Part shown: positions 46,382 through 59,224 of the stretch, one piece after another | Position numbering within the stretch: position 1 is the stretch's first letter | Layout of the letters: each line of letters opens with the position of its first letter | Source: Sialis fuliginosa | Lineage: Eukaryota; Arthropoda; Insecta; Megaloptera; Sialidae | Assembly (NCBI GenBank): GCA_961205875.1 | Contig: OY540815.1 | Coordinates: forward strand, 4,464,001 to 4,528,000 | Length of the DNA stretch: 64,000 nt | Direction: 5' to 3' | The notes under the pieces: model-generated | The model's input: the letters and a program-made list of their open reading frames with translations, nothing else | Databases searched by the model: none | Told to the model about the DNA's origin: nothing | Program-made: the position numbers and the translations under genes

Positions 46382-46742
46382 CATGGAGAAATGATTTAAA
46401 TATTATAATAATCAAATGGGAGGAGCCTACTAAGTTTGTGATAAGCAAGTTTCAATGAAAACTTGTCGATCACTTCTGCTTGCGACTGTACCTATATACA
46501 GTATGCCCCACGGGAAGGTGTTGAGACTAATCGGCTGTCATTTTCAAACAGAAGAAAGTCTGCAAGTTTTAATGTGTACTATATAAATAAAATGTATTTA
46601 ATGTTTGTGCTTCGATTTATTTCATTGATTAAAAATATCTTAAAATTAGCGATAATTCTGTTAAAAATTATTTTAATGCGGATTTATTGCCCAAAAATAG
46701 AGTGACGTAACGCATATGTTCAAAAAAATAATTAATTATGGC
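46382..46742. other. Short intergenic stretch
   Basis: An 80-codon frame at 46463-46705 is rich in Ile/Leu/Lys, as expected from AT-rich DNA, and has no family features. Confidence 0.35.
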
Positions 46743-46750
46743 CTTTTTAG

Positions 46751-47492
46751 CAGTGGCGGATTTAAGGAAAAAGGCCCAGTGGGCAAAATCTTCCTGGGGG
46801 CCCTTTAACTATAGTTTCTAGCCCCCCTTCCCCCCATTGAATTTTGTCCTCTACAATCTAGTTTTTATCGAGTGTTTTATTGAAATTAATAGGTATAAGT
46901 TCCAAGAAATTCATGTGTAGAAAATAGGTTTAATTTATTTATTTCAGCACTGATTATAAACTTCTGTGTATTAATACGTGTTTGAAGTACTTGAATAACA
47001 TATTACGATTCTTTATTAATGCTGCAGGTATTAGCGGTATATATATTAAATTGATTATATATTATATAATGTATCGAATCATGAGCATTATTGAGCATAC
47101 TTTATGAATAAGTCGCTAATATTTTTTTACGTATATTTAAAAGTCATTGCTAACTGAATCTCTATGCCCGGGAGGGCCCCTGGAACGTTTTTAACAAGTC
47201 AGAAATATTTGACAAATGTTGATAAAATCGTAGACGTTTATGATAACTGACTATATTACATACATAAATCATGTAATTTTTTATTTAATTTATTATTATT
47301 TCCACTCATTGCAAGTGTTTCGATAACATGGGCCCCTGAGAGCACATTTGACTTGTGATGTCTACAAAGGATTCTCAAAAATATGTTTTTTTAAATAACA
47401 AAAATTGAAAGTAACTTTTGGCAAGAGGGGCCCTTAATGCCTTCCATCGGGGGTCCAGTGGCTCCTTTGCCCACCTGTTAAATCCGCCACTG
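46751..47492. mobile_element. hAT-type MITE (742 bp) with perfect 8-bp TSD
   Basis: CAGTGGCGGATTTAA at the left mirrors TTAAATCCGCCACTG (with one extra G) at the right. CTTTTTAG is duplicated exactly at 46743-46750 and 47493-47500. CAGTGGCGGATTTA is, from memory, a very common hAT end. Subterminal GGGGGCCC blocks mirror each other. No transposase. Confidence 0.93.
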
Positions 47493-47500
47493 CTTTTTAG

Positions 47501-48072
47501 TGTGGTTCGACTTGCATTTGACAATTTTTTCAGCATTTATTCTGTTAACTACAACCTATACTATACAGAATCATGAAGGTAATTAAATTCTTTAAATTCA
47601 TAAAACAAAACGCTAATAAATTCATGCGTTATCTAATAATAGCATGCACATTTTTACAGCTGGATCTAATTTTAGAGCGCAAGTGTTATAAATTTGAGCC
47701 TACAATCTAAAACGGTATTGTCTGTATTTTGTTGACGTTATCAATAAAACTGCGCTTCCACCTGGTGACACTAATTGGAACTGATGACACTCGAGGCTAT
47801 GACCGCTCTATATTGATTCTGAACAGGCGCGCACCTGAAAACTGTATAAAATAAATATTGCCAAATTATATATTCACGTTTTTGTGGATATAAAACTTAA
47901 TAAACCTCTGTTTTTGTCAACAAACCGTTAAACTTTTTATAAATGTAGACAATTTCCTATGGAAAATAATTGTTTTGATTAACAATTTGGAATAGAAATG
48001 AAGAAGTTCCACAAAATTCAAAAAATTAAAACCTTACTACAACATGTACGAAAAAAATTCTATTAAAACGAC
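47501..48072. other. AT-rich stretch, no gene
   Basis: No supported feature. A slightly GC-richer part at 47750-47840 (CCACCTGGTGACAC, GAACAGGCGCGCACCTG) has no long frame. Confidence 0.35.
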
Positions 48073-48074
48073 CA

Positions 48075-48660
48075 AGTGTATGTTGAGCACACACATGATA
48101 GGGTTCCGTAGCAATTCTCACTAACATTCTCTAGTTGATAATACGTATCAAGAGCTATTTTATATTGATAAAAGTGTACGTGTTTGTGTGACAATTTATA
48201 AAAAAGTTATTTCAAAATTTTAATTAACTATTTTTGTTAAAGTGTTCGTTGTAATTTTCATTGAAAGTAATAATTAAAAGCTACATTCTGGATTAATTAC
48301 ATATTTTTTACATCGATAGTTTAGAAATAAGAGGTGAGGGGGATGCTTTAATAACGACTTTGAAATCAAATATATCGTCACTGAAGGGTTAAAATCAAAA
48401 GGTCTTAGACTATTTTTTAGGAGACCTATAAGTAATATAAAAAAACTTGAGTACACTATTTAATTTATGGGAGGGGGGGTCCAAAAAATTATTTCAAAAA
48501 TACCATAATTTCTGTTATTGGGTTATCAATCTACGTCCGTACATAAAATTTGATCTTAATTGGTATATAACTGAGAAAATGGGAGGGTTGTAACATACAG
48601 ATGGACGGACGGTCGGACAGAGCGAAACTATAAAGGTTCCTGGTTTTCTACGAAATATTA
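48075..48660 (+). repeat. Family B copy with one internal unit, both ends
   Basis: CCAAGTGTATGTTGAGCACA and CATGATAGGGTTCCGTAGCA open it. TTTTTTACATCGATAGTTTA, CGTCACTGAAGGGTTAAAAT and AGGAGACCTATAAG form one unit. GGACGGACGGTCGGACAGAG and CGAAACTATAAAGG close it. The left hairpin has mutated arms. Confidence 0.75.
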
Positions 48661-49645
48661 AATTAACGAATAATAATTTTCGACTGAAATTTTGATTGAA
48701 TAGTAAGAATTAAATATAAAATTTCATCATATTCATCTACATACATATTTTGGTATACATATAAATACAAATATATATATAATTTGAATCAATCCAAATT
48801 AACATTTGCACTTAATATTATCAAGCATTTCTAAATACAATAAAAATGTACGATAAAAAGTATTAAATTATTATGGCCCCCAAAGCACCCATTTTGAACG
48901 CACTACTGTCGAGTGGCAATTCAAAAAAAATATATATATTTATTTATAGACCTCCTGCGAGTTAAAATACAAACACATATTCATTGTTTATATAAACACT
49001 TGTACATTTCAAGTAAAAGTTATTGAACCTGATTATTCAATTTGATTCATTAGTCCAGTAGTTGTAAACAAAAATTAGTTAAATTATATTTATATATTTA
49101 CACGCAGTTTGTATTTTTCTATTTGAGTTCAAGAACCGTTTGTTATTAAAAATAATACCACGTAACAAAAAAATAGCCATTACATTAGTTATGCAGTATG
49201 CAGGTGCCCTTATAATTAAATTTAAAAATATTTTATTTAAAATACGTACAATTAGAACAGCTGGTTTCAGTTCGGAATAATTTAAGTTTACATAGATATA
49301 AAATGTTCAGTTCCTTTGTTAAAGTTCTGATTCAGTGTAAGTTCTTGCAATTCAAACCTAAAACTGCGTTCACACGACGCGACGCCGCACATAAGGACGG
49401 ATGACAAAAATATAAAATATGATTTTAGTTGATATTTTGATCAGAAATTGAGACTCCTTTCAGAAAAATGCCTAATTTATTTTTTTTAAATAAAAATTCA
49501 ATTTTATGTAATTTGAATGAGTAAAATAGATACATAATACGTTTACAATTTTGATTTTGGTTAATATATTATTCTACATCCTCCTCGTTATCTTAATCTT
49601 CAATTTTCATTTAACGGGATCGTCACGACTACCTGAAAAGAATAC
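48661..49645. other. AT-rich stretch, no gene
   Basis: A GCGTTCACACGACGCGACGC block at about 49368-49388 stands out and may be the lone end of another MITE. Nothing else could be supported. Confidence 0.35.
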
Positions 49646-49649
49646 TAAC

Positions 49650-50105
49650 CTAAACTATCGATTCAAAAAATCTGAAAAAAATTCAGAATGTAGCTTTTAA
49701 TTAAAACTTTCACTGAAAATCATAACGAACATTGTCAACAAATTTTTGGATCCCTCTCCCATAGACTGAAAAGTGTACTCACATTTTTTTTTCACTTACC
49801 CCATTAAGTAGGGTGTCTTTAGAGAGACCTATCTAAAGACACCCCACTAAATCAAAAATTTTATACGACCTTTTGACTTTAACTCTTTAGTCACGATATA
49901 TTAGCTTTTGTGTGGTTACTCGAAAAAATCTGAAAAAAATTCAGAATGTAGGTAGTTTTAAATTACATAGTACTTTTAATGAAAATTATAACGAACATTT
50001 CAACAAAAATAGTGTATGAAACATTTTGGAATAACTCTTTTTTATAAATCGTAGTGAGAATGACTACGGAACTCTATCATGTGCGTGCCCAACACGCACT
50101 TTTTT
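49650..50105 (-). repeat. Family B copy, rearranged
   Basis: CTATCGATTCAAAAAATCTG and TTCAGAATGTAGCTTTTAAT occur, then a second unit from CCCATAGACTGAAAAGTGTA, then ACTACGGAACTCTATCATGT and GCGTGCCCAACACGCAC. Order and partial duplication show an internal rearrangement. AGAGAGACCTATCTAAAGAC and GGTGTCTTTAGAGAG form a small inverted pair. Confidence 0.7.
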
Positions 50106-50254
50106 ACTTCTGTATATATTTAAAAATTTGATTATTGAAGTATAGGTAGCACAAAATCATGGAAGTGGCGAATTTCATAATATAAATTAAAAAAAAAATA
50201 ATTTACTTTGAAATTTAATTTATCATTACATATACAATATACATTTATACATAT

Positions 50255-50565
50255 TATAAAACGCAACGTCTCTCTGTCTGCCCGTTAGTGCGTTTATCAC
50301 TCGAAAACTATTTATCCGATTTGTGTTTTTTTTTTAATTCATAGATATTATTATGTTCTTTACTCATTTTTTTATATAAAATATTTGCCACCAGCGAGTT
50401 CTTTTGCAATACGTTGACTAAACCGTTAAATATTAAACAATATAATGTATTAAAGAACTATGTATGTAAAGTATAGAGTAAAATATTGAATAAAAATATT
50501 GTGTAAAATCCTAAACAATAATTCCGTAGTCTATGCGAGCGAAGCCGCGGGCGCAGCTAGTATAA
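50255..50565 (-). repeat. Family G repeat, copy G4
   Basis: AACGTCTCTCTGTCTGCCCG, AACCGTTAAATATTAAACAA, AATAATTCCGTAGTCTATGC and GAGCGAAGCCGCGGGCGCAG are in reverse family order. Confidence 0.7.
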
Positions 50566-50734
50566 TAGAACGGGCACGCATAATTTTCATATTTAGTTAA
50601 TTTTACCGTGATTCAAGCATATAATGTCACTCAGGGAACATCTTTTCAAATTAAGATATAAGTCGTTAAGTATAAGTTGATTTAGTTTCTTGAAAAGATA
50701 ATATTTATTATTAAATATTTCAATCTATGTATAT

Positions 50735-50835
50735 TACAGTCTGGAACTGTTAGGCTCCTGATGAGAATTTCTTGTAAAGTCGAAACACGTGTCGAGTGAC
50801 ATTGTTTTATTGTGGTTAAAATCTATATTTTTAGT
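50735..50835 (+). mobile_element. Penelope-like element tail fragment
   Basis: TCTGGAACTGTTAGGCTCCT, GATGAGAATTTCTTGTAAAG, TCGAAACACGTGTCGAGTGA and CATTGTTTTATTGTGGTTAA closely match the 3' tail at 52340-52430, which follows a GIY-YIG coding remnant. A detached second tail copy. Confidence 0.6.
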
Positions 50836-51550
50836 TTATGTATATTATACACTGAATGATAAAAAGCTTTCACTAAATGACAATTGTGGACAAAACTATG
50901 AAAATAAAAAAGCCTATAAGTCAATATTTAAGTGTCGCAAATTTAAAAAAATTACTGATTTTTTATCTTAAAAAAGCGCATTACAGTCCGAAAACCTTCT
51001 CGAAATGACGTTTTCGATTTGATAAAATGAAAGAATGAAAAAAATTTGTCCGGATAGAAAAAATATTTTTTTACTTTTGACACCAAATTCCATCGAATCC
51101 AGCCATAACATTGCATACTCAATACTCATGTTTTTTACAAAAAAAGTAACATTAATTTCGCTGTAATTTTATCATATAATAATAATGAGAATATAATCTC
51201 TATTTTACTTATTGTCTTAAATTGAGGAACGAAAAAAATTACTTACAACTCTGAATATCAACAAACAAGTGCATCATAAAAAGATTAAGTTTTTTTATGC
51301 TTTTCATTATTAATTTTTTAACTCGACAAAGGTAAGTACAGCAATTTTACTCTTTTTCTAATTCCGCTGTATTTTTTTATATTTTTATCCTAGCTAGACA
51401 TACACAATTTACTGTTGGTACTTCATTCTACAGCAAGGCGAGTTAATCATTTTTATATAAAGATGTCTTAAAGAAATTGTTTGCAGACGTTACATCAAAT
51501 TTTTGTATAGATGTAACACATTTTACATTGTATTAAACTAAAACATAAAC
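50836..51550. other. AT-rich stretch, no gene
   Basis: No reverse transcriptase or other coding match was seen between the two Penelope-like tails. Confidence 0.35.
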
Positions 51551-51552
51551 TA

Positions 51553-51719
51553 AGAATAAAATAACATCGGTCCGGTCTCGCTCCAGACAAATATTCAGTA
51601 TAGTAATACTATATCGAAGCATGATTGGACCGATACCTAAAGTGTGAACGATTTCATTATTTATTGTATATTTATATTTGATTGGAACGAGACCGGACCG
51701 AGACCGTAATATCTATTCT
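51553..51719. mobile_element. Small MITE (about 167 bp)
   Basis: TA-AGAATA outer ends and inner GGTCCGGTCTCGCTCCA (left) against TGGAACGAGACCGGACCGAG (right). Almost the whole unit is inverted-repeat arms around an AT-rich centre. TA lies at both ends. Confidence 0.7.
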
Positions 51720-51789
51720 TAACATTTCGAACCTAGTATAGAATTTAAATACATACATACATATATCGGAAAAATTGCGGAATTTAATG

Positions 51790-52440
51790 GATTGAACAAA
51801 CCAATTATAAATAACATTTTTAATAAAAGTTATTCTAAATTACACCATCTCCACGAAATAACCGTAACTAAAGAAATTAAAGAAGAACCTAAAATTTACA
51901 ATAAACTCCCGTTTGGTCTAAAATGTTTAAGAAATTTTACTTTAAATTGGTTTATTCTAATATCAATAATATTCAAACTCTCCTAGGTAACCTCAAAGAT
52001 AAAACAGAATTAAATAAAAAAACGGCTATTATAAAATTAATTGTTTAAATTGCAACAAAAGTTACATAGGGCAAACTAGGAGATCGATAAACATTAGATT
52101 TAAAGAGCACATGACTCACCTAAAATACAAGCAGCGTAGCTCATCATATGACTACATTAAATCTCACGACAGATATAAGTAATTTATAATTAATGAGTGA
52201 TAATAAATCAATCAACATAGCAGAAAGCTTAGAAATCATGAAAGATAGGAATTGAATTTTTAATAGTGGTACCGGACATATAACCAACTTCCTTCTAGCT
52301 AGACCTTGCAGTTGATTTTAGATTTTTACCAAGACTGTATCATCTGGAACATTAACTTCCTGAAGATGGCTTCTTGTGAAGTCGAAATTCGTGTTTAGTG
52401 ACAATGTTTTCTTGTGTTTAAGGTGTATATATGTATTTAA
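51790..52440 (+). pseudogene. Penelope-like element remnant: GIY-YIG endonuclease, frameshifted
   Basis: Penelope-like retroelements encode a reverse transcriptase joined to a GIY-YIG endonuclease that nicks the target DNA. Only the C-terminal part is left. From 52023 one frame reads GYYKINCLNCNKSYIGQTRR and SINIRFKEHMTH. This gives the G-Y-Y / Y-I-G core, the CxxC pair just before it, the QTRR loop and the following R-x(3)-H of the nuclease helix. The stretch upstream (LGNLKDKTELNKK) is in another frame; the shift occurs in an A7 run at 52015-52021. A stop follows at 52180, after which LEIMKDRN appears to continue the domain. The tail CTGAAGATGGCTTCTTGTGA and AGTCGAAATTCGTG is the kind of 3' sequence seen in Penelope-like elements. 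No RT domain is recognisable, so the copy is 5'-truncated. Confidence 0.8.
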
Positions 52441-53312
52441 GTGATTAAGACTTTATGTTAAAAAATCACTGACATTTTAATTCAATAATATAAAAAATAT
52501 AAGACTTTTACTATTTCTTCTAAAAATAAAAATGTATTTTTTTGTTCCCAAATTCATCATATCTTCTGGAGGTTTTATTACTACATAACCCATGAAAATA
52601 AATCAATTCAATTTAAATTCAAAAAAAAATTTAAATACTTTTAAAGTAAAACTGTTGGAATCCGGATAATAACAGACATTTTTTCGTTATTACCCGTAAT
52701 AACTGTTGATTTCAACAAAATCGATTGTGAAAATATGAAGTTTATAACGAGTTTTATTATTGTAATGGAATAAACAATCAAAAGAGAATGATTTAATCAA
52801 ACATAAATACAAATTGAAAAAGTTTTATGATATCGGCTCCGATAGCGTTTCTGTGTAAAATATGATACAGGAACATAATATTATTTCTGAAACTTTGATA
52901 ACCACATACACCCCAACAAACATAGCGTTTTTACAATGTTTTCTTTCGCAAAAACTTTTTACTTCTTACTCAAAAAACTGTTTACATTAAAGCAGGCATA
53001 AAATTTATATTTTATATCAAAACAACATCTAATATTGCAAGTTTTTTTTATTTTTATGCAATTTATATTAAGAGATTTAAAGATCACATGTATTACTATA
53101 CATATGATGTACTATAATAACTCTATACATCAGTGTTTCCTAAAGTTAAAATCTCCATTCACCTCTTTTGAGAGTAAAATATTACGGGCGTACCCTTAGG
53201 ACAGGTCCAGATGGGGGTTGGGAAATTTTTGAAAAAATGCATTTACATATTGCAATTGTAAAACTGTTTTTCATGTAAAAAAATCATATACGCATAACGA
53301 AATTTAAAAAAA
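52441..53312. other. AT-rich stretch, no gene
   Basis: No repeat terminus or gene could be supported. Short frames only. Confidence 0.35.
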
Positions 53313-53314
53313 AT

Positions 53315-55753
53315 AAAACGGCCAAGTGCGTGTTGGGCACGCACATGATAGGTTTCCGTAGTCATTACGATTTTTAAACAAGAATTATTTCAACGGACGC
53401 TCTGATAACGACATTAAAATGCAAATATATCGTGACTGAAGGGTAAAAATCAAAAGGTCATATAACATTTTTTGTTGCATTTTAGGAGACCTATCTAAAG
53501 ATACCCCACTCAATGGGGTAAGTGAAAAAAAATTTTAGAACAATTTTCAATCAATAGGAGGGGGTCTAAAATAATTTTGACAGTGTTCGTTATAATTTTA
53601 AGTGAAAGTACTAATTCAAAGCTACATTCTGAATTTTTTTCAGATTTTTTGAATAGATAGTTTAGAAATTAGGGTGGGGGGACGCTCTGATAACGACATT
53701 TAAATGCAAATATATCGTGACTGAAGGGTTAAAATTAAAAGATCACTTAACAAGTTTTGTTGCATTTTGGGAGACCTATCTAATGACATCCCACTCAATG
53801 CGTTAAGTGAACAAAAAAATGTGAGTTCATTTTTCAGTCTATGGGAGGGGGGTCCAAAATAATTTTGACAGTGTTCATTATAATTTTCAGTGGAAGTACT
53901 AATTAAAAGCTACATTCTGAATTTTTTTCAGATTTTTTGAATAGATAGTTTAGAAATTAGGGTGGGGGGACGCTCTGATAACGACATTTAAATGCAAATA
54001 TATCGTGACTGAAGGGTTAAAATCAAAAGATCATTTAACATTTTTTGTTCCATTTTAGGATACCTACCCAATGACATCACATTCAATGGGATACGTGAAA
54101 AAAAAATTGTGAGTTCATTTTTCAGTCAATGAGAGTGGGGGCCAAAATAATTTTGACAGTGTTCGTTATAATTTTCAGTGGAAGTACTAATTAAAAGCTA
54201 CATTCTAAATTTTTTTCAGATTTTTTGAAAAGATAGTTTAGAAATTAAGGGGGGGGGGACGCTCTGATAACGACATTTAAATGCAAATATATCGTGACTG
54301 AAGGGTTAAAATCAAAAGATCATTTAACATTTTTTGTTGCATTTTAGGATACCTACCCAATGACATCACATTCAATGGGATATGTGAAAAAAAAATTGTG
54401 AGTTCATTTTTCAGTCAATGAGAGTGGGGGCCAAAATAATTTTGACAGTGTTCGTTATAATTTTCAGTGGAAGTACTAATTAAAAGCTACATTCTAAATT
54501 TTTTTCAGATTTTTTGAAAAGATAGTTTAGAAATTAAGGGGGGGGGACGCTCTGATAACGACATTTAAATGCAAATATATCGTGACTGAAGGGTTAAAAT
54601 CAAAAGATCATTTAACATTTTTTGTTGCATTTTAGGATACCTACCCAATGACATCACATTCAATGGGATATGTGAAAAAAAAATTGTGAGTTCATTTTTC
54701 AGTCAATGGGAGTGGGGGGCAAAATAATTTTGACAGTGTTCGTTATAATTTTCAGTGGAAGTACTAATTAAAAGCTACATTCTAAATTTTTTTCAGATTT
54801 TTTGAAAAGATAGTTTAGAAATTAAGGGGGGGGGGACGCTCTGATAACGACATTTAAATGCAAATATATCGTGACTGAAGGGTTAAAATCAAAAGATCAT
54901 TTAACATTTTTTGTTGCATTTTAGGATACCTACCCAATGACATCACATTCAATGGGGTATGTGAAAAAAAAATTGTGAGTTCATTTTTCAGTCAATGGGA
55001 GTGGGGGGCAAAATAATTTTGACAGTGTTCGTTATAATTTTCAGTGGAAGTACTAATTAAAAGCTACATTCTAAATTTTTTTCAGATTTTTTGAAAAGAT
55101 AGTTTAGAAATTAAGGGGGGGGGACGCTCTGATAACGACATTTAAATGCAAATATATCGTGACTGAAGGGTTAAAATCAAAAGATTATTTAACATTTTTT
55201 GTTGCATTTTAGAATACCTATCCAATGACATCACATTCAATGGGGTATGTAAAAAAAAAATTGTGAGTTCATTTTTCAGTCAATGAGAGTGGGGACCAAA
55301 ATAATGTTGACAGTGTTCGTTATAATTTTCAGTGGAAGTACTAATTAAAGACTACATTCATGAATTTTTTCAGATTTTTTAAATTGATAGTTTAGAAATT
55401 AGGGTGGGGGGGACGCTTTTATCACGACTTTGAACGCAATTATATCGTGACTGAAGGGTTAAAATCAAAATGTCATACTGCATTTTTTATTGCATTTTAG
55501 GAGACCTATCTAAAGACTTCCCACTTAATGGATTAAGTGAAAAAATTTTTTTATAAATACTTTTCAGTCTATAGAAAGGGGGTCCAAAAAAATTTTTTTT
55601 TCGAAAATATTATCATTTCTGTTTTTGGGTTATCAGTCTTCATCTGTATACCAAATTTCATCTTAATCGGCTTAAAATTTTTGAGGACAGACGGACGGAC
55701 GGACGGACGGACATGGCGAAACTATAAGGTTTCCTAGTTTTCTACGGAAACCT
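53315..55753 (+). repeat. Family B element with expanded internal tandem array
   Basis: It opens with AACGGCCAA and the perfect hairpin GTGCGTG-TTGGG-CACGCAC (53326-53344), then ATGATAGGTTTCCGTAGTCA. It closes with GGACGGACGGACGGACGGAC, ATGGCGAAACTATAAGGTTT and a hairpin AGGTTTCC...GGAAACCT at about 55727-55753. The two ends share inverted AGGTTTCCGTAG. Compared with the 1-2 internal units of other copies, this copy holds about eight (listed separately). No coding capacity. Superfamily unknown. Confidence 0.85.
53395..55690 (+). repeat. Tandem array, unit of about 288 bp, about 8 copies
   Basis: GGACGCTCTGATAACGACAT or a close variant starts at 53395, 53680, 53968, 54257, 54545, 54834, 55122 and 55411. 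The spacings are 285, 288, 289, 288, 289, 288 and 289 bp. Each unit also has ATATATCGTGACTGAAGGGT, TTGCATTTTAGGA, TTCATTTTTCAGTC, TTCGTTATAATTTTCAGTGG and GATAGTTTAGAAATTA with a G8-10 run. The units from about 54040 to 55330 are nearly identical; the first and last are most diverged. Confidence 0.93.
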
Positions 55754-55979
55754 AAAAACAAGCTGTGGGTTGAGACCCTTTAGGTACACAGAACTAACTT
55801 CCCAACAAGGTATGACTATCAATACATGAATACTGATTATTTATTGTCTCCATATAGTTTATGTGAATATTTTGATGAATTTGTCAGAAATAAAACTCAC
55901 CTTTGTATTATATTATGAATATTAGTTTTTTAATATCCTGTCAATAATATACTACATATTTTTAAAGTAACTAACCTGA

Positions 55980-56820
<841 letters not shown>

Positions 56821-57684
56821 TAAAAATCGCATTTATACAGAATTTGTTGTTAAAAATGCAAAATTATTTAATTTAAAAAATATTAAGAAGAACCCCTTGA
56901 AAAACCTTCGCACTTTGATAAACACTGCCATACATCATTCTCTGAGTATCTGTTAAGTAATAAATAAAAAACATATATACAACCTAAACAACGAAAATGT
57001 GACATTACTAGCGGAAATTACGGTACCTAAACATAAAAATAAAAAGGGACACTACCTTGTAATCCAAAAAAAACTCTTCTCAAAACGACAATATCTGTAT
57101 TTTTTTACCAGAAATACAAAATATCGATGTTAACACTAAGGCATCATAAAAATACATATCTAAACAACAATTGCTGCAATGTGATGCACGCAATACCCAT
57201 ACTACTAAAAACATTCGCGTCTGGTATTGCGAACACTTAATACACCGTCATTTCGATGTCTTATTTACGTTACAGAAAAAAATGAACGCACTACATTTTT
57301 TTTTATTATTGCACTTACATTCATACGTGGTCTGCATGTGAGTTACATATCATGGAGTATGTAGCAGGGATTTATGAAAAAACACATAGCTACTTTACTG
57401 TTGAAGTAGTGATGATGTTCAGAGTTGGATCGAATCTTTGATGGATTAATGTTGTTTATTTTAAGATCAAGTGAGTCGAGTGGTGTTTATACATAGGTAT
57501 AAGTACTATTATACATGATTGTCAATATATTATGATTCAGTATTGTCTATACATAATGGGGCATTTAAAGTGTTTATCTCAGAACCATCGCATATTTGAA
57601 AAAATGTTTCAACTAAAAAAATTTTGGTTGTGAGTAGGGCATACAAATCGGTTTTTGTTAAAATTTACCAAAACCGTAAAACCA
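56821..57684. other. AT-rich stretch, no gene
   Basis: No coding signal or repeat ends could be supported. Confidence 0.35.
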
Positions 57685-57686
57685 GG

Positions 57687-58415
57687 TTTTAATCTTTCCG
57701 TTTCAGGTCAAGACAAACACTTTTCGTTCCGTATCTGTCTGTTCCCTGAATCTTTGTTACACGCATAATTCATGAACTAATAAATATATAGTAATGAAAC
57801 TTGATGTGTTGGTCGGGTCTGGTTAGGGGACGATTCTATTAAAGATCATCAAAATCGTGTGTAAGGGAGAGCGGTCTATCCTAAAATAGTTATTTTTCAA
57901 GACATTTCAAGAACGACACATGTTACGTGAAAATTTTATAAAATCTTTTTTTAGTTTTCTAATATCCTAATGTAGATATAAATCAAGGTTAGTAAACTAT
58001 AGTTTACTAACCTTGGATATAACTAATCTGATAATTTGAATTTAATTGCATTTGTTTCCAAGGCGACATGAATTAGTAGATGTATCTATTGCGTCAGTGA
58101 AAATTGTGTTACTGTGAATTTGCTTGGCGTTTTGCCTAATCAGAAGAGCGTATTATGCTTCCTATATCAACTACCGCTGCAATCTTAAATGAAACAGACT
58201 AGATTTTTTTTAATTAAAAATTTACGAAAAAATAACCAGGCGCATATTAACAAAATTTTCGAATTAATGTTTTTTTGATAAAATTGAATAAAAATTAAAA
58301 GGTGAACCAACAGCAGTTTGTGTGAAAACATTATTGGTATTTAATAAAATTTATTGATAATAAACTACCTTTGGTGAATTTAGCACGAGGAAGCATTTGA
58401 CAGATGTTTGTTTTT
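57687..58415 (-). repeat. Family A copy A8, interrupted
   Basis: TTTCAGGTCAAGACAAACAC, CTTTTCGTTCCGTATCTGTC and TTGTTACACGCATAATTCAT to 57960, then GTATTTAATAAAATTTATTG, AACTACCTTTGGTGAATTTA and CACGAGGAAGCATTTGACAG to 58412, in reverse order. The middle is replaced by about 300 bp that includes a perfect palindrome and a family J fragment (58020-58095). Confidence 0.7.
57984..58015. repeat. Perfect 32-bp palindrome
   Basis: CAAGGTTAGTAAACTA followed directly by its exact complement, with no spacer. Confidence 0.9.
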
Positions 58416-58920
58416 TTCTAGATTCTTACAACTAGTTATTTTTTCGATAGTTTGTATTTTGTAGTCGCTTTAACAATTAACTCCGTATTGCTTAAAATAT
58501 TATTCCTTTTTGACACATCCTATCTACATGTAAACCTAATATTTTATATTATTATAATGTACATTATTAAACCGACTCCCTTCACAACAACATTTAAGCC
58601 ATTATTTACCCAATTGATTGTACATCTTAAATGTCATAAAACCGAGATGAAAACCACATAAACTATCTATCATTCTTAAAGATAAACAATATCTACATAA
58701 TCCATATCGTCCTCAAGAAACTCACTGCGATAAGCTCGGCTAACTAAAGGCTAAAGTCAACATAACTATGCAAGTATATGCACTTAAATAAACTTCGAGA
58801 GAGAACTTCTCAGACAGCTTACGAGAATTCCAATAGTTATATACAACACACACACGTTTGTACATGAATATGTTCTTGTGCGGTGTTTTTCAAACACACG
58901 ACCGCCAAAATGGTGAGGCT
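58416..58920. other. AT-rich stretch, no gene
   Basis: A 69-codon frame at 58452-58661 has no family features. No repeat ends. Confidence 0.35.
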
Positions 58921-58925
58921 ATATA

Positions 58926-59188
58926 CAGGTGTTCCTTAAGTACATAACCATAATCAAGGAAGCAATTGTTTGGTTTATTTTAAAAAAATATATGTAAACA
59001 TGTGTCCGGAAATTTTTTGTGAAAGATCTATATTCTACAGCCATCCAAAGATATTGCTAAAAATAATGTTTGGTAATCGGTTTAGTAATTAATTATTTTC
59101 GGACATATGTTCATATGAACCTTTCTTTCTTCGAATAAACCAAATAATCCCCCACATGAGTATGTATGTGTACTTAAGAAATGTTCTG
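58926..59188. mobile_element. MITE (263 bp), TA target
   Basis: TA-CAGGTGTTCCTTAAGTACAT at the left mirrors GTACTTAAGAAATGTTCTG-TA at the right. Inner blocks ATGTGTCCGGAAATTTTTTG and TTTTCGGACATATGTTCATA resemble family F. Confidence 0.75.
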
Positions 59189-59224
59189 TATACCGATGAT
59201 TCAAGACAAACTTTAACAGTAAAT

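Noticed and set aside
53395-55690. CRISPR-like array
   Set aside because: The unit is about 288 bp and repeats in full, without short conserved repeats separated by unique spacers, in a eukaryotic setting.
55537-55737. 66-codon frame ending in a T-D-G-R repeat
   Set aside because: The repeat is the GGAC tetramer tract at the family B end, not a protein repeat.
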